Of a stretch of DNA of 64,000 nt, positions 43,798 to 51,581 are shown in pieces. Numbering within the stretch: position 1 is the stretch's first letter; each line of letters opens with the position of its first letter. A model generated the notes under the pieces. The model saw only the letters and a program-made list of their open reading frames with translations. It was not told where the DNA came from and ran no database searches. The position numbers and the translations under genes are program-made. The stretch comes from an uncultured Pseudomonadota bacterium (GTDB lineage: Bacteria > Pseudomonadota > Alphaproteobacteria > RF32 > CAG-239). The stretch is taken from positions 1 through 64,000 of the forward strand of contig CASFJK010000008.1 of assembly GCA_949295025.1 (NCBI GenBank). The letters run 5' to 3'.

Positions 43798-44001
43798 ATG
43801 GCAACAGGAACAGTAAAATGGTTTAACAACAGAAAGGGCTATGGTTTTATTTGTCCTGACGAGGGCGGAAATGATGTATTTGTTCATATTACCGCAGTTC
43901 AAAAAGCAGGCTTAAAAACCTTGAAAGAGAACGCAAAAGTTTCTTATGAACTTATGGAAGAAAAAGGCAAAACAGTTGCCGGAAATTTGAAACTGGCATA
44001 G
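43798..44001 (+). CDS. Cold-shock domain protein (CspA family)
   Basis: 67 residues from the ATG at 43798, which has AAAGGAT upstream; an in-frame ATG six codons earlier lacks family support. It is a single five-stranded cold-shock domain that binds single-stranded RNA or DNA. RNP1 is KGYGFICP and RNP2 is DVFVHIT, with the family start MATGTVKWFNN. Such proteins melt RNA structure in cold or general stress. The gene is monocistronic with a strong terminator. The leader of more than 200 bp is compatible with the long 5' UTR of some csp genes, but no cold box could be assigned. Confidence 0.93.
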   Translation: MATGTVKWFNNRKGYGFICPDEGGNDVFVHITAVQKAGLKTLKENAKVSYELMEEKGKTVAGNLKLA

Positions 44002-44014
44002 TTTTTTTTAGATT

Positions 44015-44055
44015 ATATCCTCCGTATACAAGTGATACGGAGGATATTTGTTTTT
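44015..44055 (+). terminator. Terminator of the csp gene
   Basis: ATATCCTCCGTA pairs with TACGGAGGATAT (12 bp) around a 9-nt loop, followed by TTTGTTTTT. Confidence 0.88.
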
Positions 44056-44143
44056 ATTAGAGAAAATTGACAAAAAGTATCTTGCAGTAAGTCATATTTT
44101 GTAGTATTATACGCATACAATAAACAAGATGGAGTATGTAAAC

Positions 44144-45619
44144 ATGGATATAAATAAGGCTTTGGAATTAATAGAAAGCGGCCGTTTTGAGGAACTTGAT
44201 ATTGATGATATTTGGGAGCTCATAAATGTGTTGTCAATCTCATCCGAGCCACAAGCATTTCAGGCATTGGTAAAATTGCAAAACAGCAAAATAGGTCAAT
44301 CTTTGCCACAAATGAACATGCAAATGAAATATATCATGGAGCAAAATATTCAGGCTTTGAACAAAATTGAAAAAGATTTCAATTTGTTTGAGATGGATAA
44401 AAAAGGCAATCCTATTCAAGCCGAGGTTTTGCCGATTTTCAATTTTTTCAGCCATGTAGAAGTTAAAAATAAAGATGAGGCAGAAAAAGTTCAGCCGCAA
44501 AAATTGTTTGAACAAGCCGTATCCATTGCCAAACTTACAGCCAAAAAAGATATTGTATTAGATAAAAATTTCAGTAAACAAAAACCTGAAGAACAACAAA
44601 AGACCTATGCCAACACAGTCTTAATGGCTATGGAAGAAACCGCTTTTGTTTTAGTTTCTAACCAAATTTTGGAAGACACTCTGGCTCAAAAACACACCCC
44701 GTTATCAAAAGCAGATAAAGAAGAAATATCAGCCAAGGCAGAAAAAAGATTTTCAGAAGTTATTAATCCAAAATCTAAAACAAGTTTTCAATTAACTAAT
44801 AGCAATATTATCAGTACTTTCAGCGCTGAAATAAATCGAGCCGGCAATAAGGCGGCATTGGTAGAAAAAAACACCACTTTCAAAGGATTAAATAACGAAG
44901 TTGCTAAAGTAGATAAAAAATTAGAAAAAGAATATCCTGAAACAATGCAATTGTTAAGACCGCTTGCTCAATATCAAAATATTGCGTTTTTGGCCGGCAG
45001 CCAAGGTCGTAACGTGTTTGGTGCGGATTGTATTGCTCAAACAGTTCATGAAAACAACCCGGCCAAAGGACAAAAAGAAGTTTCTTTATTTGCCTTTTTG
45101 AAAGAGCAACCGGCAAAAATTAAAAGTTTCAGCCAAAATATTGTTCGTTCTATCAAAAAAGCATATACCTTTATGGCAGAAGCCGTTTCGCTTAAACTCT
45201 CAAGTGAAAAAATTGCAGATGGCTTCAAAAATATGTTTTCTTTCTTCAGCCGTAATAAAGAAGATAAAAATGCCAAATATAATGGTATTGATGCCAAAAC
45301 AATGAATGCTAATTTGCACAAAATGAGTGTCTATGCCGGTGATAATCTGTTAGCACAAAGCAGGGATGATAAAAAAATCATCGCATGGAAAGATTTTCAT
45401 AAATTATATAACAGCCAATTAGGTCAAGCCATGAGATTAAATTCTGAAAGGCTCGAATTAATGTCCGAAAGAATTGAATTAACTCCGGACAATGTAAAAG
45501 ATTATACCAAAGTAACACCGATTGTTTTATCAAAGAAGACAAAATCTCCGAAGACTCTTATTGGTAAAGCAATAAATAAAGTCATGCTTTCTCAAAAAAC
45601 CGGTGGAAAAGTTCATTAA
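44144..45619 (+). CDS. Unrecognised 491-residue helical protein
   Basis: I do not recognise this protein. It is mostly helical by composition (Lys, Glu, Ala, Leu, Gln), with no signal peptide or membrane segment. A possible short repeat-like N-terminus (ALELIESGRFEELDIDDIWELI) is followed by long charged helices, a Lys-rich middle and a basic C-terminus. The ATG at 44144 has GGAG 9 bases upstream; an ATG five codons earlier has no ribosome site. The gene stands alone, converging on ftsI across a shared terminator. It could be lineage-specific or a secreted effector without an obvious signal; neither is shown. Confidence 0.55.
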   Translation: MDINKALELIESGRFEELDIDDIWELINVLSISSEPQAFQALVKLQNSKIGQSLPQMNMQMKYIMEQNIQALNKIEKDFNLFEMDKKGNPIQAEVLPIFNFFSHVEVKNKDEAEKVQPQKLFEQAVSIAKLTAKKDIVLDKNFSKQKPEEQQKTYANTVLMAMEETAFVLVSNQILEDTLAQKHTPLSKADKEEISAKAEKRFSEVINPKSKTSFQLTNSNIISTFSAEINRAGNKAALVEKNTTFKGLNNEVAKVDKKLEKEYPETMQLLRPLAQYQNIAFLAGSQGRNVFGADCIAQTVHENNPAKGQKEVSLFAFLKEQPAKIKSFSQNIVRSIKKAYTFMAEAVSLKLSSEKIADGFKNMFSFFSRNKEDKNAKYNGIDAKTMNANLHKMSVYAGDNLLAQSRDDKKIIAWKDFHKLYNSQLGQAMRLNSERLELMSERIELTPDNVKDYTKVTPIVLSKKTKSPKTLIGKAINKVMLSQKTGGKVH

Positions 45620-45638
45620 TAAGAACCGAATTCTAATA

Positions 45639-45668
45639 AAAAAGGAGCAAAATTCTGCTCCTTTTTTT
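45639..45668. terminator. Bidirectional terminator between an unknown gene and ftsI
   Basis: AAAGGAGCA pairs with TGCTCCTTT around a 6-nt loop, with A and T runs on the two sides. Confidence 0.88.
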
Positions 45669-45687
45669 ATTCTCCTATCAGAGGCTA

Positions 45688-47433
45688 TTATCGTGTGTAT
45701 GAAGCTTCGATAATACGGGCTTGGCGCGCTTCATCCAAGTCATAGTTAGCTTTAACATTAAGTTGAGGTGCAATTGCCGAAATAATTTTAGCGGCTGTTG
45801 GCACAGAGTTCCATCCAGATGTAGTAAAGCCCCAAGTCTCTTTGCTGCCTTTGGGTTCATCCATCATAACCAATAACGCATATTGCGGATTGCTGACGGG
45901 GAAGGTGGAGACAAAGGTGGTGCGAACCACTTTACTGTTATATTTTCCGTTTGCTGAAAGTTTGTTTGCGGTTCCTGTCTTTCCGGCAACTTCATAACCT
46001 AAAACATTAGCACGTTTACCGGAACCATCGGTAACAACCAAACGCAATAAATCACGCATTTGTTTTGAAGTATTATATGATAAAACACGATATCCGTTAT
46101 CTTTTTTATCGCTGTTTTTCAAGAGAGTAGGTTCGTGGTAGATACCGCCGTTAACAACAGCAGAAAAAGCGGTGATAACATGCATTGGGGTTAACGCCAA
46201 GCCATAACCATAAGCCACGGTTGCAATTGTACTTTCACTCCAACGTTTGGGTACAATAGGTTTGCTTTTTTCGGTAATTTCAAAATCAAGTTCATCAAAG
46301 AACCCCATTTTTTGCATGAATTGTCTTTGTTCGGCGCCACCAACTTTAAGAGCCATACGCGCAGAACCAATGTTGGAAGAATGAACCATAATCTCCGGTA
46401 CGGACAACCAGCGATTTTCTCCGCGATAATCTTTAATAACGTTATATTTGAGTTTAAGAGGTTCGGTTGCATCAAATTTATCGGCAACTTTAACTTTGCC
46501 GCTTTCCAAAGACATAGCTGCATTAAAAACTTTTAAAACAGATCCCGGTTCATAAACGCCTTTGGTCGCCATATTAAAATAAGAACGAGAGTTGGGGTTG
46601 ACCGAGCGGTTAGGGTCATAATCAGGCAAAGAAACCAAAGCAATGACTTCGCTGGTATTAACATCCATCAAAATAGCCGCAGCACCTGCAGCGTCAAAAT
46701 GCTTGACGGCAGCAGCCAAATGCTCGCGAATGGTATCTTGAACACCGGAATCAATAGTTAATGCTAACGGAATGTCAGACTGAGTCAGTCTTTCATTTTC
46801 GGCTTTTTCAATTCCACCGATTCCTTTGTTATCAATATTGGTAGAACCAAGAAGATGAGCAAATAAATTTTTATGCGGGTAGATTCGTTTTTCCCCGTTT
46901 TCAAATTCTAATCCGGGAATACCAAGATAATTGATTTTATATTGCTGAGAAGGGGTTAGATTGCGTTTCAGATAAACAAAGCTGCTTTTAGAAGAAAGTT
47001 TTCTCAGAACATCATTATAGTTGAGTTCTGGTAAAATTTTAACCAAGCGTTGGGCCGCCCGTTCCGGATTTAATATTTTTTTGGGGTTTGCATAAAGATT
47101 TACGGTTGGCAAAGAGGTCGCAATAATCGTTCCGTTTCTGTCAGTAATATCAGCTCTTTTGATAGGATTTTGGGCATAAGCTCGTAAGTGGTTTTCCTCT
47201 TCTTGTTCAGCCGCATGCAAGTTAGGCGCAACACAAACCTCAAACAGGCGGATGCCGATAATGGCATAAACCAAAATAAAACCAAGCATGGCAAAAGCCA
47301 CGCGATTCTTACAAATAGAAAGCGGATCTTTAGCGCAGGTATAATTCATAAAAGAACAGCTTTTACCGATTTTTATTTCCTCTCCCGGTAAATAAAAGCT
47401 TTCTTCTTTTTTGGAAAGATACTTCCCGAACAT
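45688..47433 (-). CDS. ftsI: Septal peptidoglycan transpeptidase FtsI (PBP3)
   Basis: 581 residues. FtsI cross-links septal peptidoglycan. One membrane helix (about 45-66) follows a cytoplasmic tail of about 45 residues. The non-catalytic pedestal includes RADITDRNG, typical of class B PBPs. The transpeptidase motifs are S298-V-L-K301, S352-S-N354 and K485-T-G487. It is the last gene of mraZ-rsmH-ftsL-ftsI. In most Proteobacteria murE follows; here the cluster stops at a terminator. Confidence 0.95.
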   Translation of the reverse strand: MFGKYLSKKEESFYLPGEEIKIGKSCSFMNYTCAKDPLSICKNRVAFAMLGFILVYAIIGIRLFEVCVAPNLHAAEQEEENHLRAYAQNPIKRADITDRNGTIIATSLPTVNLYANPKKILNPERAAQRLVKILPELNYNDVLRKLSSKSSFVYLKRNLTPSQQYKINYLGIPGLEFENGEKRIYPHKNLFAHLLGSTNIDNKGIGGIEKAENERLTQSDIPLALTIDSGVQDTIREHLAAAVKHFDAAGAAAILMDVNTSEVIALVSLPDYDPNRSVNPNSRSYFNMATKGVYEPGSVLKVFNAAMSLESGKVKVADKFDATEPLKLKYNVIKDYRGENRWLSVPEIMVHSSNIGSARMALKVGGAEQRQFMQKMGFFDELDFEITEKSKPIVPKRWSESTIATVAYGYGLALTPMHVITAFSAVVNGGIYHEPTLLKNSDKKDNGYRVLSYNTSKQMRDLLRLVVTDGSGKRANVLGYEVAGKTGTANKLSANGKYNSKVVRTTFVSTFPVSNPQYALLVMMDEPKGSKETWGFTTSGWNSVPTAAKIISAIAPQLNVKANYDLDEARQARIIEASYTR

Positions 47434-47479
47434 ACTGCTTTCTGCCTTTTTCTATATACAATTACTTATAAAACAAAGA

Positions 47480-47863
47480 TTAACGCTGAGCTTTTGCAAG
47501 CTTTTTCAAGCCTTTATTTTGGTCAGCATAATCTGAAATATTTTTCTGAGCCAGATTCCTTCTCGAATCATCAGCTTCATATTCAAATGGTAACGCAGAA
47601 AGGTTAATAATTTGTTCAGCTTGTATCGGATTTAGTGAAATATGTTTAGCAGCAAGTTTACGCAAACGAGCAGGATTGTTTAAATGGCTCCATTCGGCTT
47701 TGAGAACATGAATGGTTTTGATATCGTTTTGAATATTTTTATTAATAACAACCAACTGTTTTTCCAAGCCTTGTACCTGATTCTTCATCACCAAAATACC
47801 AAATCCCAATAAGCAAGGAATGATAATTGATAAAACATATGAAGCGGTTTTCGTACTGGTCAT
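47480..47863 (-). CDS. ftsL: Cell division protein FtsL
   Basis: 127 residues from the ATG at 47863, which has AAAGGA upstream; the upstream open frame begins with TTG inside rsmH and is unlikely. The plan is typical: a short cytoplasmic tail, one membrane helix (YVLSIIIPCLLGFGILVM), then a periplasmic coiled coil (LEKQLVVINKNIQNDIKTIHVL) and ARLRKLAAKHISLNP. FtsL works with FtsB and FtsQ to activate FtsWI. Identification rests on topology, the NPARLRKLA motif and position between rsmH and ftsI. Confidence 0.88.
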   Translation of the reverse strand: MTSTKTASYVLSIIIPCLLGFGILVMKNQVQGLEKQLVVINKNIQNDIKTIHVLKAEWSHLNNPARLRKLAAKHISLNPIQAEQIINLSALPFEYEADDSRRNLAQKNISDYADQNKGLKKLAKAQR

Positions 47864-47883
47864 TTCGCAAATCCTTTCTAGGT

Positions 47884-48816
47884 TCAGCGTGCTCTTTTTA
47901 ATCCCCAACGTAATTTTGCCGAGCGAGAGCGAGCATTGAGCTTAATCTCTTCCTCAGAAGCCGAAATAACTTTAGATGTTTCGGCAAAAATTACGCTTTC
48001 ATCAAGTTCCGGAATCTCTTTTGCATATTTTGAAATATGAACATTAGGACCGGAATTCTCTTTGAAAAAGTTTTTAACAATGCGGTCTTCCAATGAATGG
48101 AAGGTGACCACGACCAGACGTCCGTTCGGGTTGAGTCTGGTAGTTGCACCTTTGAGACCATTTTCAAGTTCATTTAGTTCGTTATTCACGGCAATACGCA
48201 GTGCTTGAAAAGTTCGTGTTGCTGGATCAATAGCATTCGGTGTTTTGTGAATAACGGTATAAATAAGTTCAGCAAGTTGTTTAGTGGTTTCAATCGGTTG
48301 AATAGTGCGATCTTTGACAATTTTTGCTGCAATTTGACGAGATTTCTTTTCTTCGCCATATTTATAGATAAGGTCGGCAAGTTCTTTTTCAGGTAAGGTG
48401 TTGACAATGTCAGCGGCAGAAAGACCGCTACAAGACATGCGCATATCTAAGGGAGCATCTTTAGAGAATGAAAACCCACGCTCTGCATTATCAAGTTGCA
48501 TGGAAGAAACGCCGATATCAAAAACGGCACCATCTATATTTTCAGAAATAAGTTCAGCAAAATCGCCAAATTGTCCGGCGCAAAATTCAAAACGAGAGCC
48601 ATATTTTGCCTGCAACTCTTGAGCTCTTGAAACAACATTCGGGTCGCGGTCAAGAGCAATCACTTTACAGTTGGCAGCTTTGAGCAAAGCTTCGGTATAA
48701 CCGCCGTTGCCGAAAGTGGCATCAACATAAACCTTATCGTCCTTGGGAGACAAAGCTTGCAAAACTTCAGGCAACATAACCGGAAAATGCTTTTCATAAC
48801 CGCCGGGAATCATCAT
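47884..48816 (-). CDS. rsmH: 16S rRNA m4C1402 methyltransferase RsmH (MraW)
   Basis: 310 residues, normal length. RsmH N4-methylates C1402 in the ribosomal decoding site. The SAM-binding motif is DATFGNGGYTEALL; FDIGVSSMQLDNAERGFSF and PLDMRM are the MraW signatures; VVVTFHSLEDRIVKNFF closes the core. The ATG at 48816 has AAAGGAG upstream and overlaps the mraZ stop as ATGA, so translation is coupled. Confidence 0.97.
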   Translation of the reverse strand: MMIPGGYEKHFPVMLPEVLQALSPKDDKVYVDATFGNGGYTEALLKAANCKVIALDRDPNVVSRAQELQAKYGSRFEFCAGQFGDFAELISENIDGAVFDIGVSSMQLDNAERGFSFSKDAPLDMRMSCSGLSAADIVNTLPEKELADLIYKYGEEKKSRQIAAKIVKDRTIQPIETTKQLAELIYTVIHKTPNAIDPATRTFQALRIAVNNELNELENGLKGATTRLNPNGRLVVVTFHSLEDRIVKNFFKENSGPNVHISKYAKEIPELDESVIFAETSKVISASEEEIKLNARSRSAKLRWGLKRAR

Positions 48817-49277
48817 TCATTCTCCTTTGAACGTAGAGATGGACGATTTTTCAATGCTTCGGCACGGATACGAGCTTCTTCTTTGGCCCAATTTTCAGGG
48901 TTCCAAATTTGAAATTTGCGTCCTTTACCGACAAACACGGCCTCATTTGTGATACCGGCATGTTTCAAAAGTTTTTCAGAAAGCATGATGCGTCCGGTCG
49001 AATCAAACGGAAAGCGTTTAGCATCGCCAAATACAAGGTTGGTGAGATTATCTTGAGCTTCGGAAAAGAAGTCGGTGGAGTTTTCAATATCGGCGGCAAG
49101 CTTATCCAAAGTTTCTTCCAAACAACCTTCAATACAAGGCAGAGAAAGGCTTCTGTAACAAACTATTTCGCTGGATAAGTCTTTGACAATGGCGCGATAA
49201 TCAGAAGGTAAGGAAACACGGCCTTTACCGTCAACCTTATTACAGATAGTGTCCATAAAGAGAAAAACTTTTCTCAA
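48813..49277 (-). CDS. mraZ: Transcriptional regulator MraZ
   Basis: 154 residues from a TTG at 49277. Two double-psi SpoVT/AbrB-type units are visible: NKVDGKGRVSLPSDYR near the N-terminus, and FDSTGRIMLSEKLLKHAG in the second half. MraZ binds repeats at its own promoter and represses the dcw operon. The TTG is preferred because AAGGA lies exactly 7 bases upstream, while the ATG at 49256 has no ribosome site; the extra residues (RKVFLF) also extend toward the usual family N-terminus. Its stop overlaps rsmH. Confidence 0.92.
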   Translation of the reverse strand: MRKVFLFMDTICNKVDGKGRVSLPSDYRAIVKDLSSEIVCYRSLSLPCIEGCLEETLDKLAADIENSTDFFSEAQDNLTNLVFGDAKRFPFDSTGRIMLSEKLLKHAGITNEAVFVGKGRKFQIWNPENWAKEEARIRAEALKNRPSLRSKENE

Positions 49278-49315
49278 ATCTGCATCCTTCTGAGTTATAC
49301 GTTTCAACAATAACT

Positions 49316-49350
49316 ATGGTATAACATGGGATTTTATGGGAATCAATGGG
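49316..49350 (-). promoter_or_regulatory. mraZ promoter overlaid by four MraZ-type boxes
   Basis: On the plus strand ATGGT, ATGGG, ATGGG and ATGGG begin at 49316, 49326, 49336 and 49346, exactly 10 bp apart. MraZ of E. coli is known to bind three TGGGN repeats with 5-nt spacers. On the minus strand TTGATT (49346-49341) and TATACC (49323-49318) form a -35/-10 pair with 17-bp spacing, directed at mraZ. The boxes cover the promoter, as expected for autorepression. Confidence 0.78.
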
Positions 49351-49487
49351 AAAATTTAGTATTTTATTAACTGTTCATGTTTTGTTCTTTAAAAACATAT
49401 ACCTCGGAGTCGCAAGCCCTTGCGAACTCTTGCTTTCAAAAAAATAAAAAAATGGGGATAATTTTTTACTTTTTTTAATAAATAAAC

Positions 49488-49515
49488 TTGCTTTTATTTT
49501 TTATATGTTTAGAGT
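49488..49515 (+). promoter_or_regulatory. Possible rnpB promoter
   Basis: TTGCTT (49488-49493) and TAGAGT (49510-49515) are separated by 16 bp, and the RNA would begin about 7 nt later. Each hexamer matches the sigma-70 consensus at four positions; the surroundings are AT-rich, so chance matches are easy. Confidence 0.4.
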
Positions 49516-49521
49516 CTGAAA

Positions 49522-49908
49522 ATAGGCAGTCGGATAGCTGCGTCGGGAAACCGGCGAGGAAAGTCCGGGCTTCATGGAAACAAGATACCAGATAACGTCT
49601 GGCTGGGGAAACCCAAGGGAAAGTGCCACAGAAAATTACCGCCGCGGTTTGTTCTGCGGTAAGGTTGAAAAGGCGGTGTAAGAGACCACCGCAAAGCCGG
49701 TAACGGTTTTGGCAAGGTAAACCCTATCTGAAGCAAGACCAAGTTAGGAGGGCTTTGAGCAATCAAAGTTACACGAGGCGTTTCCACCTCGCTCCAGAGG
49801 TAGGTCGCGATGAGCAGCATGGTGACATTCTGCCCAGATGAATAGCTATCGTTTTGCTGAGCGGCAACGCTTGAGTAAAATACAGAACCCGGCTTATAGA
49901 CTGCCTGA
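49522..49908 (+). ncRNA. rnpB: RNase P RNA
   Basis: About 387 nt, bacterial type A. It is the catalytic RNA that trims tRNA 5' leaders. The ends pair as helix P1 (AGGCAGTC at 49524 with GACTGCCT at 49899). Conserved core elements appear in order: GAGGAAAGTCCGGGCT, AGAGACCACCGC, GGCAAGGTAAACCC, GATGAATAGCTATC and AGAACCCGGCTTATAGACTGCC. It sits between the divergent mraZ operon and lpxC; no strong terminator separates it from lpxC. Confidence 0.96.
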
Positions 49909-49949
49909 TTATTTTGAAAAATAAGACAAGAAACAAAAGGGTAAAATAT

Positions 49950-50813
49950 ATGCAAATGCAACAAACTTTGAAACAGCCGTTAACCATAGAAGGGATTGGT
50001 TTGCATTCCGGATGCAAAGCCATTATGACCATTCATCCCGCTCACGAAAATTTTGGTATTGTTTTCAAAAGAGTAGATTTGGAGGGACAACCCGAGCTGA
50101 AAGGTTTATATTCTCAGATTGTAGATACCAGAAATTGCTCTTGTTTGGGCGACAAAAACGGAAATTGTGTTTCAACAATTGAGCATTTGATGGGTGCTTT
50201 ATACATGAAAGGCATTGACAACGCTTTGATAGAAATTAACAATCCGGAAATTCCGATTATGGATGGTAGCGCCAAAGTCTTTGCCGATATTTTTAAAGAT
50301 GTTGAATTGGTTGCGCAAAATGCACCGCGTCGCTATTTGAAGGTCAAAAAAGAAGTTGTTTTTGCAGATGACAAAGGAAACAGCGTTACTCTCAGCCCAA
50401 ACGATAAATTGCATATTCATTTTGCCATCGATTTTCCGTCAAAAATTGTTGGTCATCAAGAGTTTGATGCCGATATAAACGAACAAGTTTTTGAAAAAGA
50501 AATTGCGCCTTGTCGCACGTTTTGCGAAAAATATCAGGTCGATTATTTGCAATCCATTGGTTTGATTAAAGGCGGCAGCTTGGAAAATGCCGTTGTTTTG
50601 GATGGTGAAAACATTTTGAACGAAGGTGGTTTTCGAGTAGAAAACGAATGCGTCAATCATAAAGTTTTGGATGCTATCGGCGATTTATATACATCCGGTT
50701 ATCGTGTTTTGGGACGTTTAGATGCTTCTAAGACCGGACATTTTCACACCAACGAGCTGTTGAAAAAACTTTTTGCCGATGAAAATAATTATGAAATTGT
50801 TGAGGAGATTTAG
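49950..50813 (+). CDS. lpxC: UDP-3-O-acyl-N-acetylglucosamine deacetylase LpxC
   Basis: 287 residues from the ATG at 49950, with AAGGG upstream; an open frame reaching back into rnpB starts with TTG and is rejected. LpxC performs the first committed step of lipid A synthesis with a catalytic zinc. The His of STIEHLMGAL and the His and Asp of NHKVLDAIGDLY are the zinc ligands; GHFHTNELL carries the general acid-base His. DTRNCSCLGD and IPIMDGSA are conserved. Three bases separate it from bamD. Confidence 0.95.
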   Translation: MQMQQTLKQPLTIEGIGLHSGCKAIMTIHPAHENFGIVFKRVDLEGQPELKGLYSQIVDTRNCSCLGDKNGNCVSTIEHLMGALYMKGIDNALIEINNPEIPIMDGSAKVFADIFKDVELVAQNAPRRYLKVKKEVVFADDKGNSVTLSPNDKLHIHFAIDFPSKIVGHQEFDADINEQVFEKEIAPCRTFCEKYQVDYLQSIGLIKGGSLENAVVLDGENILNEGGFRVENECVNHKVLDAIGDLYTSGYRVLGRLDASKTGHFHTNELLKKLFADENNYEIVEEI

Positions 50814-50816
50814 AAG

Positions 50817-51578
50817 ATGAAAAAAAATCTGCTTATTCTGGCTTCAATTGTAACCTTGGGGTTATTGACAGCTTGTTCTTCCACACCAAAAGAAGAGCCT
50901 AAAACAGCAGAAGGTTTGTATGAACAAGCTCAAGTTTATTTGAAAAAAGCATCTTACACCAAGGCCGCCGAAACATTTGAAAAGGTAGAGTTGGAACATC
51001 CTTATTCTTCTTTAGCCTCAAAATCACGATTGATGGCAGCCTACTCTTATTATGAAGACAAAAAATATGATGATGCTGTTATCGCCTTGGACAGATTCAT
51101 TAAATATCACCCCGGCAACAAAGATATTGCATATGCATATTACCTCAAAGCCATGTGCTATTATGAGCAGATTGTTGATGTCAGCCAAGACCAAAGCAAC
51201 ACCCAAAAAGCCATGCAGGCTCTGCGTGAAGTTATTATCCGCTTCCCCAATACCGAATATGCCAAAGATGCACGCTTGAAGTTGGATTTGACAGTTGACC
51301 ACATGGCCGGACAAGAGATGTCTATCGGTCGTTGGTATTTAGGACAAGAAAACTATCTTTCTGCTTTGAACCGCTTTTCAACCGTGGTAAACCAATATCA
51401 AACCACCACCCAAATTGAAGAAGCTTTGTACCGTCAGGTAGAAATTTACACCATTTTGGGATTGAACACCGAGGCTCAAAAAGCTTATCAGGTTTTGGAA
51501 TATAACTATCCTAAGAGCAAGTGGACCAAACAAGCCATGAGTTTGATTGAAAAAGGAATGACGGACAAAAAGGCATAG
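50817..51578 (+). CDS. bamD: Outer-membrane assembly lipoprotein BamD
   Basis: 253 residues. BamD is the essential lipoprotein partner of BamA in outer-membrane protein insertion. The signal peptide ends at LLTAC. Five TPR units follow, including YEQAQVYLKKASYTKAAETF, HPYSSLASKSRLMAAYSYY and RFPNTEYAKDARLKL, which match family positions. It lies in the lpxC-bamD-recN run with gaps of 3 bp on both sides. Confidence 0.95.
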   Translation: MKKNLLILASIVTLGLLTACSSTPKEEPKTAEGLYEQAQVYLKKASYTKAAETFEKVELEHPYSSLASKSRLMAAYSYYEDKKYDDAVIALDRFIKYHPGNKDIAYAYYLKAMCYYEQIVDVSQDQSNTQKAMQALREVIIRFPNTEYAKDARLKLDLTVDHMAGQEMSIGRWYLGQENYLSALNRFSTVVNQYQTTTQIEEALYRQVEIYTILGLNTEAQKAYQVLEYNYPKSKWTKQAMSLIEKGMTDKKA

Positions 51579-51581
51579 AAA

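Noticed and set aside
49914..49949. N-terminal extension of lpxC beginning at TTG
   Set aside because: It reads from the spacer just after rnpB with no ribosome site; the ATG at 49950 has AAGGG upstream and matches LpxC N-termini.
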